Shown: positions 42,580-54,885 of the stretch, piece after piece | Numbering within the stretch: position 1 is the first letter of the stretch | Layout of the letters: each line of letters starts with the position of its first letter | DNA from: Silene latifolia | Lineage: Eukaryota; Streptophyta; Magnoliopsida; Caryophyllales; Caryophyllaceae | Direction: 5' to 3' | Length of the DNA: 64,000 nt | NCBI RefSeq assembly: GCF_048544455.1 | Contig: NC_133536.1 | Span: 32,304,152-32,368,151, forward strand | Made by a program: the position numbers and the translations under genes | Notes under the pieces: generated by a model | Databases searched by the model: none | Seen by the model: only the letters and a program-made list of their open reading frames with translations | What the model was told of the DNA's origin: nothing

Positions 42580-43274
42580 TGTTGGAATATGTGTCCTCCG
42601 ACAATAATGCGATCACGACTGTTGATCATGATGATCACATGTTTAAATCTCATTATAAAGAATACAATTGGGAAGTAATATTTTACTGTCAACTGATCAA
42701 CATATATCGGTAATGATTGGTTGACTAGAGTTTGACATTACTGTCGTGCGACGGTGGTGATCAGTCTATCCCCTAGGTCATACCTATAGAGCAACGCTCT
42801 TAATTGATCATTTAATTAATCGTATAATGTTACGAGTTAATTAAATTACTTGAAAATTGACGGACGATTTTGGAAGTAAAATTTACGTATCACATTGAAA
42901 TGTGATTAAATGAGATACGGTCTGAGTAATTGAATCGTATCATTACTCGGATGAAATAATTGTTTAAGGTAACAATTGAATTGAATGAATTATTATAAAT
43001 ACAATCTGTTGTGATTTATAAATGGTAAAATATTTTGGTACAAGTAATTATGAAATTACTAAGTCAATTTTTGTATATGACGTATTTTTATTACGTTGAT
43101 TTTTAATATGTTAAAAATACATAACAAATTTATGTTACATGTGACATGTGACATATTGACAAATTGACAAAAATAATATGGAATCCATATTATTGTATGT
43201 GCCGAAAAATAAGAGGGGATTAAGCTAATTATATGTTGATTATATTAGTGGAAGGCATGATGATTGCCTATTAC
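42580..43274 (+). repeat. 3' LTR of Copia-G, first part
   Basis: It starts TGTTGGAATATGTGTCC after the polypurine tract and matches the 5' LTR up to GCCTATTAC. The last five bases ATTAC (43270-43274) are the target duplication made by Athila-H. It continues at 54317. Confidence 0.94.
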
Positions 43275-45031
43275 TGATCGAGGCCATTTCGTGTTCACAA
43301 TTAAGTATATGTGGTCGTTAGTCAATGGTCGATACAAAACACAATTTATACTTCACAAACAACTCTACAATTAGTAAAGAGGCAAGTAAAGGTCGGATCC
43401 CAAGGGACGGGTATTGAAATGAGAATTCTATTGTAACTAGTAGTGTCTAGGGGGTGTCACAAATTGGGTTGGTCTAGAAGGTCACTAAACTAAAATAACA
43501 ATGAAAATAAACTAGCAAGATGAATAAAATAAGGGGTGTAAACAATTGATTAAAGGCACTAGGGTGTCATGGGTTCATAGGGGAATCATGGGATATGATC
43601 ATACAAACATGTTCTCAAATTATAAGCAAGCAATTATTGTTGTGATGGATTGAGTTGGGTTATATCTTACAATCCTAGGAAAGTTTGGGTCCCGGAGCCG
43701 AATCGATTAGATTGTACAACACCTACAAGTCAACTTAATCTTTCCTACTCAACACATGCATGGTCTAACAAGACTCGAGTTGGGTTATGTCTTACAAGTC
43801 TCATTGAAAGGATAGTAGATGATAGTAAATGCAAGGATTCATAGGCTTAGCATTTCATCAAATATAACATGTGCATGTATTAAGATCAAAACAAGCAAGC
43901 AAATAAGATATGAAAGCATATTAATTTAAGCATGAATCATTCCCTTGATGGTTTCCCCTAATCACCCATTAAACCCTAGCTAAGAGACTACTCACTCATT
44001 ATCATGTTGATCATGCTAGCAAGGTTGTCAATCATACCAACAATATGAAACATGATGAATAAATGAAAGTAATTAGCAATAATTAAAAAGGGATTAAGAG
44101 ATTATACCTACTAATGATTCCGAAATAATAATGCAAAGAATAATAGAAGAACTTGATGATTGATGGAAGGTTGTCAATCTCCCAATAAACCCAATAATCT
44201 TCTAATTACCCAAAATAAAGGAAGAACAAGAGAGAGATTAAAGAACTAAAACTTGGATTAAAACTTGATTAATACTTGATTACAATATTGAAGAGAGATT
44301 TGATTGATATTAACTACTCTAAATATTGATAAGAAGAACATGCTCCTCTAATTAGACTAATGGGGTATTTATAGTGAAAATTAGGGAGGATGCATTAGGG
44401 TTAACTAAGGGCTAAACTAGTAATTACACTTTTTAAGTTGAGCAAGGAGGACTCGGTATTTTCTGAGAGAAGGGCTTCTCTTTTCGTAGCTTGAAGAATG
44501 AAATCCGTGCTGTGCAGGAATCCGGGCGGATTAGAGTCGGGACGGCCGGATTTGGGCGGTGCAATCCGAGCGGATTCAGGAGAGGGACGCTCGGATTGTT
44601 GAGGGGGAATCCGAGCGGATTCCAAGGAGGGACGCTCGGATTGTTGAGGCTGGACGGACGGATTGTCTGCAATCCGTTCGGATTGTTGGTCAGCGTCAAT
44701 TCTTCTTCTTTTCTTCCCTTTTCTTCATAAATTCCTTGGGGATTTCCTTGGGGACGCAAGGATCCTTTCTCAACATTGTTCTTCTACTATGATATGTACA
44801 AAGGCCTTCTAGTCTTGTCTCTTCTTGATGCTTGGTCATTGAATACAATCAATTTAGCCTTGTTTTGCCATGAAAATGCAAGATTCTTACTCCTTTCCTA
44901 CCAAGGGATCAAAATCTCAAAGAATATGCAAAACAAAGAACTAAAGACAAGAAATGACCCAAATAGGCACTAAAAAGCATGGGAACAAGGCTAATTCGGG
45001 GGCTAAATATGCGCTAATTATGGTCACATCA
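43275..45031 (-). repeat. 3' LTR of Athila-H (left copy)
   Basis: It starts TGATCGAGGCC on the plus strand and ends GGTCACATCA. It is homologous to the F LTRs in reverse. The motif array is at about 44510-44690 and a minus-strand TATA box TATAAATA at 44366-44373. Confidence 0.95.
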
Positions 45032-46975
45032 AATATCCCCAAACCGAACCTTTGCTCGTCCCGAGTAAAGAGGTGACAAAGACTAGGACCAAAACTAACC
45101 TATCCTAATAATAATAGCCGATATGAGACAATTAGCGGGTCTCACTCCGCCCCATCAACTCACAACAAGACATCCATAAGGTAGGATGCCTTCTTGCAAG
45201 GCAAGGTGGGTCATGCCAAAATGGCGACACATCCAATCATTAAGCACATAAAATCACATAATGGATGCATCTACAAAAAGAATAGCCACACCCTCATCTA
45301 AGTGGCGGAAATTATCTACAAGGGAAGCAATTCAAGGGTACACAATCCTTCATAGATGCTTTGTTCAAAGTACTAAGCCTAGAAGGATACCAATAAATCA
45401 CCTCCAAAATGTGTCAAGCTAGGGTACCTTTGTCCTCAATCGTTAAATGCTTTTGTCAAGAGTAGACTCCATATGGTGTTAGAAACACTGGAGGATCGCG
45501 GAATTCCCCCTCTTGCCTAGACAAGAAGAAGGGTCGTCCCCTCTCTACCATGCACAAAAATGGATATGATGGATAAAGGGATCGATAGAATTTGAGTTTC
45601 ACTTTGGGAGTTTGCTTTTGTTTTTGTTTTTCCCCCCAATTTCTTGTGGCATATAACATTTGAGAACACTTTCTTTCCATTTCTTTTTGATTTTTGGCAT
45701 TTCAACACTTGACAACTTTTTGTATTTCTTTTTGAACATTTTCAAAGTCACCCCAATTAGTAACGAGGGTGCGTTGTATTTGAAGCTTAGGAGTTCTATT
45801 TTTGCTCCTCTTTTCATTTGATGCATTTTTGCAAACTTTTTTTCACTTTTCATTTCATTGAACTCAAATTGATTTCTTTTTGTGCCCATTCCCTTTGATG
45901 ACAAAAAATATATGGTAGAACATGGATGAATGATGGTTGCATGGTTTCAAGGGTCACCTTGGAATAAACGGTAGCCAAGGAGTTATCACACCACAAGGTA
46001 CTCTTGACTAGGCCTTAAACCATGGGTCAAAGGATACTAGCATGACACATCCTAGGGTGTTTTACAAGCATTCTAACAAGCAAAGTCTTAAGAAGAAAAG
46101 CATCTACTAGGGCCTATATACACTTGTCAAGCTTCCCAAATAGACGGTTTCGCAAAATTTTTCTAACATGCAAACTACATGCCATGATGCAACTAACATA
46201 TACACATCCTAATGCAAATGATTTTACCAACTAATATGCCATATAAACTAAATGCAATCCTAAGTTCACATTGTTTTTACCGCATCAATCAAAATAAAGC
46301 CACATAGTCATTAACATAAAGAGGAAAAAGGAGATTGGAAAGATCATATCATGCGGTCTTCAATATCCTCATGTCTCGGATGTGGCGTAGTCAATCAAAG
46401 TGAACAAGGATAAACACAATATATACAAGACAATATATACAAAGGAAATGAACTTGTTTTTGGATTTTTCAATTTTTTCAATTTTTATGATTTTTGAAAT
46501 TTTTCAATTTTTATGGTTTTTGAATAAAAGTTAAGTGTTAGAATTCCCATCCCCACACTAATATGGGCATTGTCCTCAATGGCCAAAATGATGGAAATTA
46601 TGCAAAGATGATGCATGATTTCTATACTAAATGCAATTCTATACTAAGCTACACTACATGATGCATGGTTTTTGTTATGACGGAGAGGATAATTTAGATT
46701 ACCTCCCGTTGTGTATGCATTAACTTCCCCAAACCGAGTGAGACACTATTGCTAATGTTCAAGGATGGGTATAGTTCATGCACACACTATGCTATGCATA
46801 AAACTAGATTGTCATTTTGGATTTTACAAATGGGAACAATAAAAGAAGAACACCTCAATGGAACCGAGGTGTGAGTCCTTTGATGTTGCTAGGACTAAAC
46901 CAACAATGATCAAAATGAAATAGGATACAAAGAGATATAGACAAACCATGGGAGTGTAGGAGTCTCCAAGGCTTG
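45032..46975. other. 3' non-coding region and polypurine tract of Athila-H
   Basis: Counterpart of 25200-27117 in Athila-F. The polypurine tract on the minus strand, GGTTCGGTTTGGGGATATT, is at 45032-45050. No gene seen. Confidence 0.75.
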
Positions 46976-48574
46976 CTAGTCTTCCATCATGCTATCATCA
47001 TCACCACTTCCCTCATGAGAAGTGGTCACATTGCCACTTTCCTTGTCACTTTCTTCTTCACTTTCTCCAACATCTTGTTCATCATCATCATCTTCACCAT
47101 CTCTTTCTCCATCTCCACTTGCTTCTTCCTCAATATTATCATCAATTTCTTCACCATTTCCAACAATCTCATTATCTCCCACCACGTCCCTAGATGCACC
47201 CGGAAACAAGGCTTCTTTATCCGCCCAACTAGGCAAAGGACAAGATGGATCAAGGAGTCCTTGCCTAGCTAAATGTAGGAGGGGAGGATATTGAGCCAAA
47301 TATGCATTCTTCCGATCTTCATAAGCTTGCTTGTGCATTGCTTGCATAAGAAGAGTGAAATAGTCTTTCCCAATTTCAACTCCTTTCGGTTTGAACTCTT
47401 CATACACAAAGGGGTAAGGCGGTATAACAATGGAAGAGGAGGGGGTTTCATGATCACCCTTTTGTTGTTGAATGATGTACTCGGCTTCTTCGGATAGGGG
47501 AAGTAGATAGTTTGTCCGGTGGACACTTAGACGACAAATCTTCGCGGGTAAAGTGAACGATCTAGCTTCACTAGTTAGCCATCCATATTTAGTGTCAAGG
47601 GGGTTTTGAGCAACCCACTTGAACTTGTTGATCATAATAGACATATCAATAAGATGGCCACCTTCCTTTGCCTTGTACTTGCTATCCTTATTGAAATTAG
47701 GATCAAAGTGCTTGGCTAGGACCGTGACTAGGCTGCCATTAACAATAACGGTTGTACCCTTCTTCCCACTATCAACATTGAGCCATCTATCAACCAATAG
47801 CCTCAAAGAATTGAAAGGCTTGGTATGGATTCTTCCGACATTCAAAGCCGATTCAAGGAGAATAAAATCAAGTCTTGTGAAATGATTGGTGTCTTTCCTA
47901 GCAATTATGGTATTTCCCACAACCTTGTGCCATACTCTTATGCCCGGATGATGGACCAAAAGAGCACGACAAGCATGAAAATCATCAAATTTCTTCCCGG
48001 AGATTGCCTCCCAAAGAGGCTCGGGGTCATACTTTCCATAATGCTTAAGATATCTCGATTCATCGCTAAGACCCAAAATTTCACCTAATTCCTTAAAGGT
48101 AATGCGTCTACTAAGGTTAGCTAGACGAAACTCAAGATTTTCCCTATCCTCAACTTTGGTGACTTTCAAAGAACTTAAAAATTCCAAGACAAGGGAGGGG
48201 TATGTCGATTCCTTTGTTTCAAACAATTTCTTCAAACCCATGGCATTGAAAAAGGTTTTTGTTTGTTCAAGAACACCCAATTTCTCCAAGGCATCTTTAC
48301 ATATGAATTTGGTGGATTGAATTGATTTCATAGCAAACTTAATGAATGTATTTCTATGGGTATCGGAAATAAAAGTTACCTCCGGATAATGTAAGAGTTG
48401 ATCGATTACCGGAGTAGAAGGTGATGCTCCCATAGAAGTTTGTTGTTGTTGTTGCACTTCCAAGTTTGGTGTTGATACCACCATTGCCAAAGCTTTCTTT
48501 GTTTGGAGAGCTTTTTGCCTTTGAGAGAGAGCCTTTGCCTTTGGTGCCTTTGTTGCTCCCTTTGTCCTTGCCAT
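46976..48574 (-). CDS. ORF2 of Athila-H, resembling the ATHILA ORF-1 protein family
   Basis: The intact 532-codon frame runs from ATG 48572-48574 to TAG 46976-46978 and is nearly the same as ORF2 of Athila-F. Basic start (ARTKGATKAPKAKALSQRQK), conserved centre (YPEVTFISDTHRNTFIKFAM, SRRITFKELGEILGLSDESR, GTTVIVNGSLVTVLAKHFDP) and acidic tail (GDGERDGEDDDDEQDVGESE). Differences from F are scattered substitutions and small length changes in the Gln-rich and acidic runs, so the protein-coding frame has been kept in both copies. Role unknown; no polymerase, integrase or envelope-type features. The homology to the Athila family is from recollection and should be searched. Confidence 0.75.
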   Translation of the reverse strand: MARTKGATKAPKAKALSQRQKALQTKKALAMVVSTPNLEVQQQQQTSMGASPSTPVIDQLLHYPEVTFISDTHRNTFIKFAMKSIQSTKFICKDALEKLGVLEQTKTFFNAMGLKKLFETKESTYPSLVLEFLSSLKVTKVEDRENLEFRLANLSRRITFKELGEILGLSDESRYLKHYGKYDPEPLWEAISGKKFDDFHACRALLVHHPGIRVWHKVVGNTIIARKDTNHFTRLDFILLESALNVGRIHTKPFNSLRLLVDRWLNVDSGKKGTTVIVNGSLVTVLAKHFDPNFNKDSKYKAKEGGHLIDMSIMINKFKWVAQNPLDTKYGWLTSEARSFTLPAKICRLSVHRTNYLLPLSEEAEYIIQQQKGDHETPSSSIVIPPYPFVYEEFKPKGVEIGKDYFTLLMQAMHKQAYEDRKNAYLAQYPPLLHLARQGLLDPSCPLPSWADKEALFPGASRDVVGDNEIVGNGEEIDDNIEEEASGDGERDGEDDDDEQDVGESEEESDKESGNVTTSHEGSGDDDSMMED

Positions 48575-49620
48575 TTGATGAACTAATCAAGAAAAGAGTC
48601 AAAAATCTTCAATTTGTAGGATGCCCAAATCGATTTGAAGGTGAAAGGCTTTGCCTTTATGAAATCAAAAATCGACTCAAAGGTTGAAGATTTTGTTCTT
48701 GGTTTTGATTTTTATTGAAGATGGAGTGATTGATTTGTTGTTTGAAGGATGGTTTGATTTGATTTTGGTGGATTTTGTTGAGGGTTTTTGTTTTTGTGAT
48801 GGAGAGGATGAGGGTTTTGATGTTGTGGGTAGTGTTTATGAATGAATGAAGGAAGGAATGAAGGTGGGATCGTATTTAAAGAAGTCGAAATTTTCGAAAA
48901 CGCAGGGGCAATCCATGCGGATTAGGCCCAATCCGTGCGGATTCTGCAGCTTCAAAATTTTCAGAAGCTCGCCTAAAGACGGGCGGATTCTGGGGAATCC
49001 GCTCGGATTCTTCTGTGTTGGGACGGGCGTATTTGCTGCAGGACGGACGGATTTCAGTCCAGAGAAATTTTCTTTCTTTTCTTCAGCTGCAAAGACGGGC
49101 GTCTTCTTCACAAGACGGATTCTATGAGACGGGCGTCTTTCCAGAAATCCGCTCGGATTCTTTAACAGTCAAGAACTCTTCAATTTCAGCTCAGGTTAGG
49201 ACGGACGTCTTCTCAGCAGGACGCTCGGATTGTTGAAGACGGACGGATTCTCAGGAATCCGCTCGGATTATTCCCTGTTGTACACGGATTCAGCTCCACC
49301 CGTGCACAAACGCATTCCCCTATCATTCTTTCTTTCTTTCTTTCAAATCTTGTGTTCTTCATTGTGGGAGCACTACTAAGGCATGAATAGCCTAGGCAAT
49401 TGCCATCCCCACACTAAGGTAAAGCACTACACATCAATTGAAGTCGTTAGTCCCTCCCTCACTTCTCTCTTACATGACAATTATTTTGATCAAAGTAAAT
49501 AAAAATTCAAAAATGACAAAAAATGCAATACAAGAATTGAAATGTAAGTTAGGGAGTTAGAAATATTTACAAGTGGTGGTTTAGGGAGGACTCCACCAAA
49601 CTCTCATTCTTGATGAGATG
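48575..49620. other. Spacer between gag-pro and ORF2 of Athila-H, with motif array
   Basis: Counterpart of 22549-23594. GC-rich CGGATT/GACGGGCG motifs are dense at about 48905-49275. No gene seen. Confidence 0.78.
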
Positions 49621-52413
49621 TCAAGGGGGCATGTTCAAGGTGTTGTTGATGTTGCTCAACACCTTGAAAAAGTAATCAAAAGCTTGTTCATTATTATGGT
49701 AGAGGTCCTCAATAGACCGTGCCCCTTGTTGTTGATCATGATCGATGGCATGCCCAATGTAGGGATTAAAAATCCCTTCAAACTCGTCGTCCCAAAGACC
49801 ACAAACTTCATTGAGTTGATCATTGAAAATCTCTTGCTTAGATGGAGACAACTCTCCCAATTTCTTCTCTTGGCCAATGAGGCCATCTTCTTCTTCCTTG
49901 GTTGATTTTGATGAGCCTTGCAAGCTCTCCTTGTCACAATTCACTTGCTCTTTGAATGGAGCATCTTCATCTTTCTTCTTCCATTGGAGTTCCGATTTCT
50001 TCCTTTCATCCTTCCGGCTATAATGATCAATCATGAAACATGGCTCATGCAAACGAGGAGCTCTCATGGTTTTGTCAAGATTAAAAGTTATGCTTTCATC
50101 TCCCACTTCTAGAGTGAGCTCTCCATGTTTCACATCAATCACCGCACCCGCGGTGTGTAGGAAAGGTCTTCCTAAGATGATTGGAATGTTGGAATCTTCC
50201 TCCATATCAACAATGACAAAGTCCACCGGGATGAAAAACTTCCCAATTCGCACGGGGACATCTTCCCATATCCCTAATGGTGTCTTCGTCGATCTATCGG
50301 CCATTTGGAGTGTGATATTGGTGCATTTAAGCTCTCCCATCCCCAACCTTTTACTCACCGAGTATGGCATGACACTCACACTAGCCCCTAGATCACATAA
50401 GGCTTTGTTGATCGTCGTGTCGCCAATGGTACACGGTATTGAGAAGCTTCCCGGATCCTTTAACTTTGGAGGTGAACTCCCTTGAAGTATTGCACTACTC
50501 ACCTTAGTGAAGGCGATAGTCTCAAGTTTCCGGATCGACTTCTTCTTTGTGAGGATATCTTTCATGTACTTTGCATAGGCCGGAACGTGATTGATTAATT
50601 CCGTGAAAGGAATTGAGACTTCTAAATTCTTCACAATCTCCATGAACTTTCCAAGTTGATCATCAAATTTGGGCTTGGCTTGACGACTTGGAAAAGGAAG
50701 TCTAATCACAATGGGCTCCTTCTCTTTGGCCTTGTCTTCATTTTTCTTTGAACTTTCTTCTTTTGATGATTCTCCATCTTTGGAGTTTTGCACAATTTCT
50801 TCCTTTTCACTAGCTTCCACAACTTCATCCTCAACTTGCTTCTTCGGTGCCTCATACCTTGTACCACTTCTCAAGTGAATGGCACTAACCGTTTCATGTC
50901 TAGGGGGATTACTTTGAGGTGGTAATTGCCCCTTTTGTCTTTGTGAGTTTAAAGATGCTAGTTGAGTCAATTGTGTTTCCAACATCTTGGTGTGAGCTAG
51001 AATGTTGTTGATGGTGGTGTCTTTTGCTTGGCTATCTTTTTGCATTTGAGTGAAAAATTCTTGTTGATTCTTTTGCATTTGGAGGACCGCTTTTTGGACA
51101 TCAAAGCCTTGGTCATTTTGGTGATTGTATGGATTTTGATTTTGGTAGCCTTGGTTTTGATTGTAAAAGGGTCTTTGATTTTGGTTTCTCATGGGTGGTG
51201 GGGTGTATGTTGTTTGAGGGTTTTGAACATTTTGGCTTTTGTATGAGAGATTTGGATGGAACTTGGTGTTTTCATTGTAAAAATTTGAATAAGGGGTACC
51301 ACTTTTGTAAGCTTGGAAAGCATTAACTTGTTCGGTTGTTCCCCTACACTCACTTGGGTCATGACCCAAAGTTCCACAATTCTCACATATCCCACTTGGG
51401 ATTGATGAGGATGCCGTCATGGCATTGACATGATGCTTTGATTTTGAGTTTTCCTCAAGTCTAGCCATAGCTTGTTCAAACTTCAAGTTGATTGTGTCAA
51501 TGTGAGCACTAAGTTGAGCACCCAATTGAGTAACGGAGTCCACTTCATGCTTTCCTCCTCTAGTAGCCTTGCGAGGTCTACTATATTGTGAATTATGGAC
51601 CGCCATTTCCTCAATCTTGTTCCATGTTTGATTGTCAACAACTTCGGTGAACATTCCAATTGATCCCATATTGAGAATGTTCCTTGAATCTTCATATAAA
51701 CCATTCCAAAATTGTTGTACCAAAAACCATTCGCTAAGTCCATGGTGAGGACATGAGCGACAAATACCTTTGAACCGCTCCCAAGCTTCATACAAAGATT
51801 CTTCATCCCTTTGCTTAAAACCCGTAATTTGAGCTCTTAGCATGTTGGTCTTTTCCGGTGGGTAGAATTTTTTGTAGAAAGCTAGAGCTAACTTCTTCCA
51901 AGAATCTATTCCAAGGGTGGCCTTATCAAGGCCCTTCAACCATTGCTTTGCGGTGCCGATTAAGGAAAAAGGAAATAAGACCCATCTAATTTGGTCTTGA
52001 GTCACGCCCGTTTGAGAGATAGCATCACAATAGTCGCAAAAGGTTTCCATATGAGAATGAGGGTCTTCACTTGGCATCCCCCCAAATTGGCTCCTCTCAA
52101 CTAATTGGATGAAGGCGGACTTGGCAATAAAATTTCCGGTTAGATAATGTGGTGTAGGAGTACCATTTGGTAGATTCTCCTCGGTGGGTATAGAGTGTGA
52201 CGAGAATTTAGGCATTGTAGGTGGATTTTGTGTGGTATTGTTTAATGGGTTCTCTTCTCCTTCTATTGCGAAAGGATTGACAAACTCACTAGTGGGTTGA
52301 ACAACTTCACCAACACCTCTCAAATTCCTCCTAACAAGTCTCCTATTATTCGTCAAGGTTCTTTCGATTTCACGGTCAAAAGGTAACTAATCACCTTGTA
52401 ACCTTCTAGACAT
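49621..52413 (-). pseudogene. gag-pro: Gag-protease of Athila-H, with a TAG at codon 9
   Basis: The ATG that corresponds to the Athila-F start is at 52411-52413, but codon 9 is TAG (52387-52389), where F has TTG. The rest is open for over 900 codons to 49621. The next in-frame ATG is at about 52213-52215, so a slightly shorter Gag could still be made; I call it a pseudogene only because of the early stop. The Gag domain is as in F; the zinc knuckle is complete (CENCGTLGHDPSEC), and the protease site LCDLGASVSVMPYSV and flap IILGRPFLHTAGAVID are intact. Of the three Athila-like copies here, H has the best preserved motifs. Confidence 0.88.
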
Positions 52414-52531
52414 GCAAAATATCAAACAACTCAAAAACAATTAGAACAAACCTTGAGGAGTTTTACTTCCCCAAGGTGAAGAAAGACACAACTAATAGCA
52501 ATAAAAAGAAATCTTAAATCAATTAAACACC

Positions 52532-52550
52532 GTCCCCGGCAACGGCGCCA
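52532..52550 (-). other. Primer binding site of Athila-H
   Basis: Minus-strand TGGCGCCGTTGCCGGGGAC, four bases from the LTR, identical to that of Athila-F. Confidence 0.87.
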
Positions 52551-52554
52551 TTTT

Positions 52555-54311
52555 TGATCTAGGCCATTTCGTGTTCACAATTATGTATATGTGGTCGTTG
52601 GTCAATGGTCGATACAAAACACAATTTATACTTCACAAACAACTCTACAATTAGTAAAGAGGCAAGTAAAGGTCGGATCCCAAGGGACGGGTATTGAAAT
52701 GAGAATTCTATTGTAACTAGTAGTGTCTAGGGGGTGTCACAAATTGGGTTGGTCTAGAAGGTCATTAAACTAAAATAACAATGAAAATAAACTAGCAAGA
52801 TGAATAAAATAAGGGGTGTAAACAATTGATTAAAGGCACTAGGGTGTCATGGGTTCATAGGGGAATCATGGGATATGATCATACAAACATGTTCTCAAAT
52901 TATAAGCAAGCAATTATTGTTGTGATGGATTGAGTTGGGTTATATCTTACAATCCTAGGAAAGTTTGGGTCCCGGAGCCGAATCGATTAGATTGTACAAC
53001 ACCTACAAGTCGACTTAATCTTTCCTACTCAACACATGCATGGTCTAACAAGACTCGAGTTGGGTTATGTCTTACAAGTCTCATTGAAAGGATAGTAGAT
53101 GATAGTAAATGCAAGGATTCATAGGCTTAGCATTTCATCAAATATAACATGTGCATGTATTAAGATCAAAACAAGCAAGCAAATAAGATATGAAAGCATA
53201 TTAATTTAAGCATGAATCATTCCCATGATGGTTTCCCCTAATCACCCATTAAACCCTAGCTAAGAGACTACTCACTCATTATCATGTTGATCATGCTAGC
53301 AAGGTTGTCAATCATACCAACAATATGAAACATGATAAATAAATGAAAGTAATTAGCAATAATTAAAAAGGGATTAAGAGATTATACCTACTAATGATTC
53401 CGAAATAATAATGCAAAGAATAATAGAAGAACTTGATGATTGATGGAAGGTTGTCAATCTCCCAATAAACCCAATAATCTTCTAATTACCCAAAATAAAG
53501 GAAGAACAAGAGAGAGATTAAAGAACTAAAACTTGGATTAAAACTTGATTAATACTTGATTACAATATTGAAGAGAGATTTGATTGATATTAACTACTCT
53601 AAATATTGATAAGAAGAACATGCTCCTCTAATTAGACTAATGGGGTATTTATAGTGAAAATTAGGGAGGATGCATTAGGGTTAACTAAGGGCCAAACTAG
53701 TAATTACACTTTTTAAGTTGAGCAAGGAGGACCCGGTATTTTCTGAGAGAAGGGCTTCTCTTTTCGTAGCTTGAAGAATGAAATCCGTGCTGTGCAGGAA
53801 TCCGGGCGGATTAGAGTCGGGACGGCCGGATTTGGGCGGTGCAATCCGAGCGGATTCAGGAGAGGGACGCTCGGATTGTTGAGGGGGAATCCGAGCGGAT
53901 TCCAAGGAGGGACGCTCGGATTGTTGAGGCTGGACGGACGGATTGTCTGCAATCCGTTCGGATTGTTGGTCAGCGTTAATTCTTCTTCTTTTCTTCCCTT
54001 TTCTTCATAAATTCCTTGGGGATTTCCTTGGGGACGCAAGGATCCTTTCTCAACATTGTTCTTCTACTATGATATGTACAAAGGCCTTCTAGTCTTGTCT
54101 CTTCTTGATGCTTGGTCATTGAATACAATCAATTTAGCCTTGTTTTGCCATGAAAATGCAAGATTCTTACTCCTTTCCTACCAAGGGATCAAAATCTCAA
54201 AGAATATGCAAAACATAGAACTAAAGACAAGAAATGACCCAAATAGGCACTAAAAAGCATTGGAACAAGGCTAATTCGGGGGCTAAATATGCGCTAATTA
54301 TGGTCACATCA
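52555..54311 (-). repeat. 5' LTR of Athila-H (right copy)
   Basis: Nearly identical to 43275-45031 and of the same length. Motif array at about 53790-53970 and TATA box (minus) at 53646-53653. Target duplication ATTAC follows at 54312-54316. Confidence 0.95.
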
Positions 54312-54316
54312 ATTAC

Positions 54317-54885
54317 ACTAGCCATGCAACCCTATTGTTTATTGTGAAGAGCAACAAGTGCATGCATTGGCTCCCTCCCCCCTCTTCCTCCATCCGGTGT
54401 TCAAGAGGAAAACCTCTTTGGTTTTCTCTTATATTTTACCTAATTACACAATAAAGTAGTTGTTGGTTTTACTAATTCATTCACTCATCTAAAATAAGAA
54501 TTCTAGAGAGATAATAAGCTTCCTTCTTCCTCTCCCAAAAACCGAAAATATTAAGAGTTTTATAATATTTTTGGGTAATTTTCTACAAGATTAATATTGT
54601 ACTAGTTCTTATAATATTAATTTTAATTAAGAGTAAGCCTTGGGTATTAAGCTTTGGGAGAGATCCTACACTTGGATCTTAGTTCTTCCATTAAAGGACA
54701 GCACAAGAACAAGAGAGAAAGGTGATCTCTCTTGTGCCCATAAAACCGAAACATCCAATGTAAGGATAATGTTTCTTCCATATTTCGTTTTATTGTTTGC
54801 ATGCATAAGATCAATCATTAATTTTATGACAAATTAAATTATAACATATATGAATATGTAAGTATATAGATCTACTTTTCCTTCA
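54317..54885 (+). repeat. 3' LTR of Copia-G, second part
   Basis: It resumes ACTAGCCATGCAACCC as in the 5' LTR (35832) and ends TTTTCCTTCA before target duplication CCTTC (54886-54890). Compared with the 5' LTR it has about 60 extra AT-rich bases near 54813-54872, bordered by a GATC repeat. Confidence 0.92.

Larger units (their letters stand above)
43275..54311 (-). mobile_element. Athila-H: second, younger copy of the Athila-F family
   Basis: LTRs 43275-45031 and 52555-54311 (both 1757 bp), PBS 52532-52550, gag-protease 52413-49621, ORF2 48574-46976 and target duplication ATTAC at 43270-43274 and 54312-54316. I count about 11 differences between the LTRs, well under 1 percent, so it is the youngest LTR element here. 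Same layout as Athila-F and again no pol. It is inserted in the 3' LTR of Copia-G in the opposite orientation to Athila-F. Confidence 0.96.
35130..54885 (+). mobile_element. Copia-G: gag-only Ty1/copia element, host of Athila-H
   Basis: 5' LTR 35130-36337, PBS 36340, long leader, gag at 38601, 3 kb without pol, polypurine tract, and a 3' LTR (42580-43274 plus 54317-54885) interrupted by Athila-H. Target duplication CCTTC at 35125-35129 and 54886-54890. Without Athila-H it is about 8.7 kb. No integrase, reverse transcriptase or RNase H motif could be read between 39627 and 42567, so it is non-autonomous, a copia counterpart of the TR-GAG type. It is inserted in CACTA-D. Confidence 0.92.
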
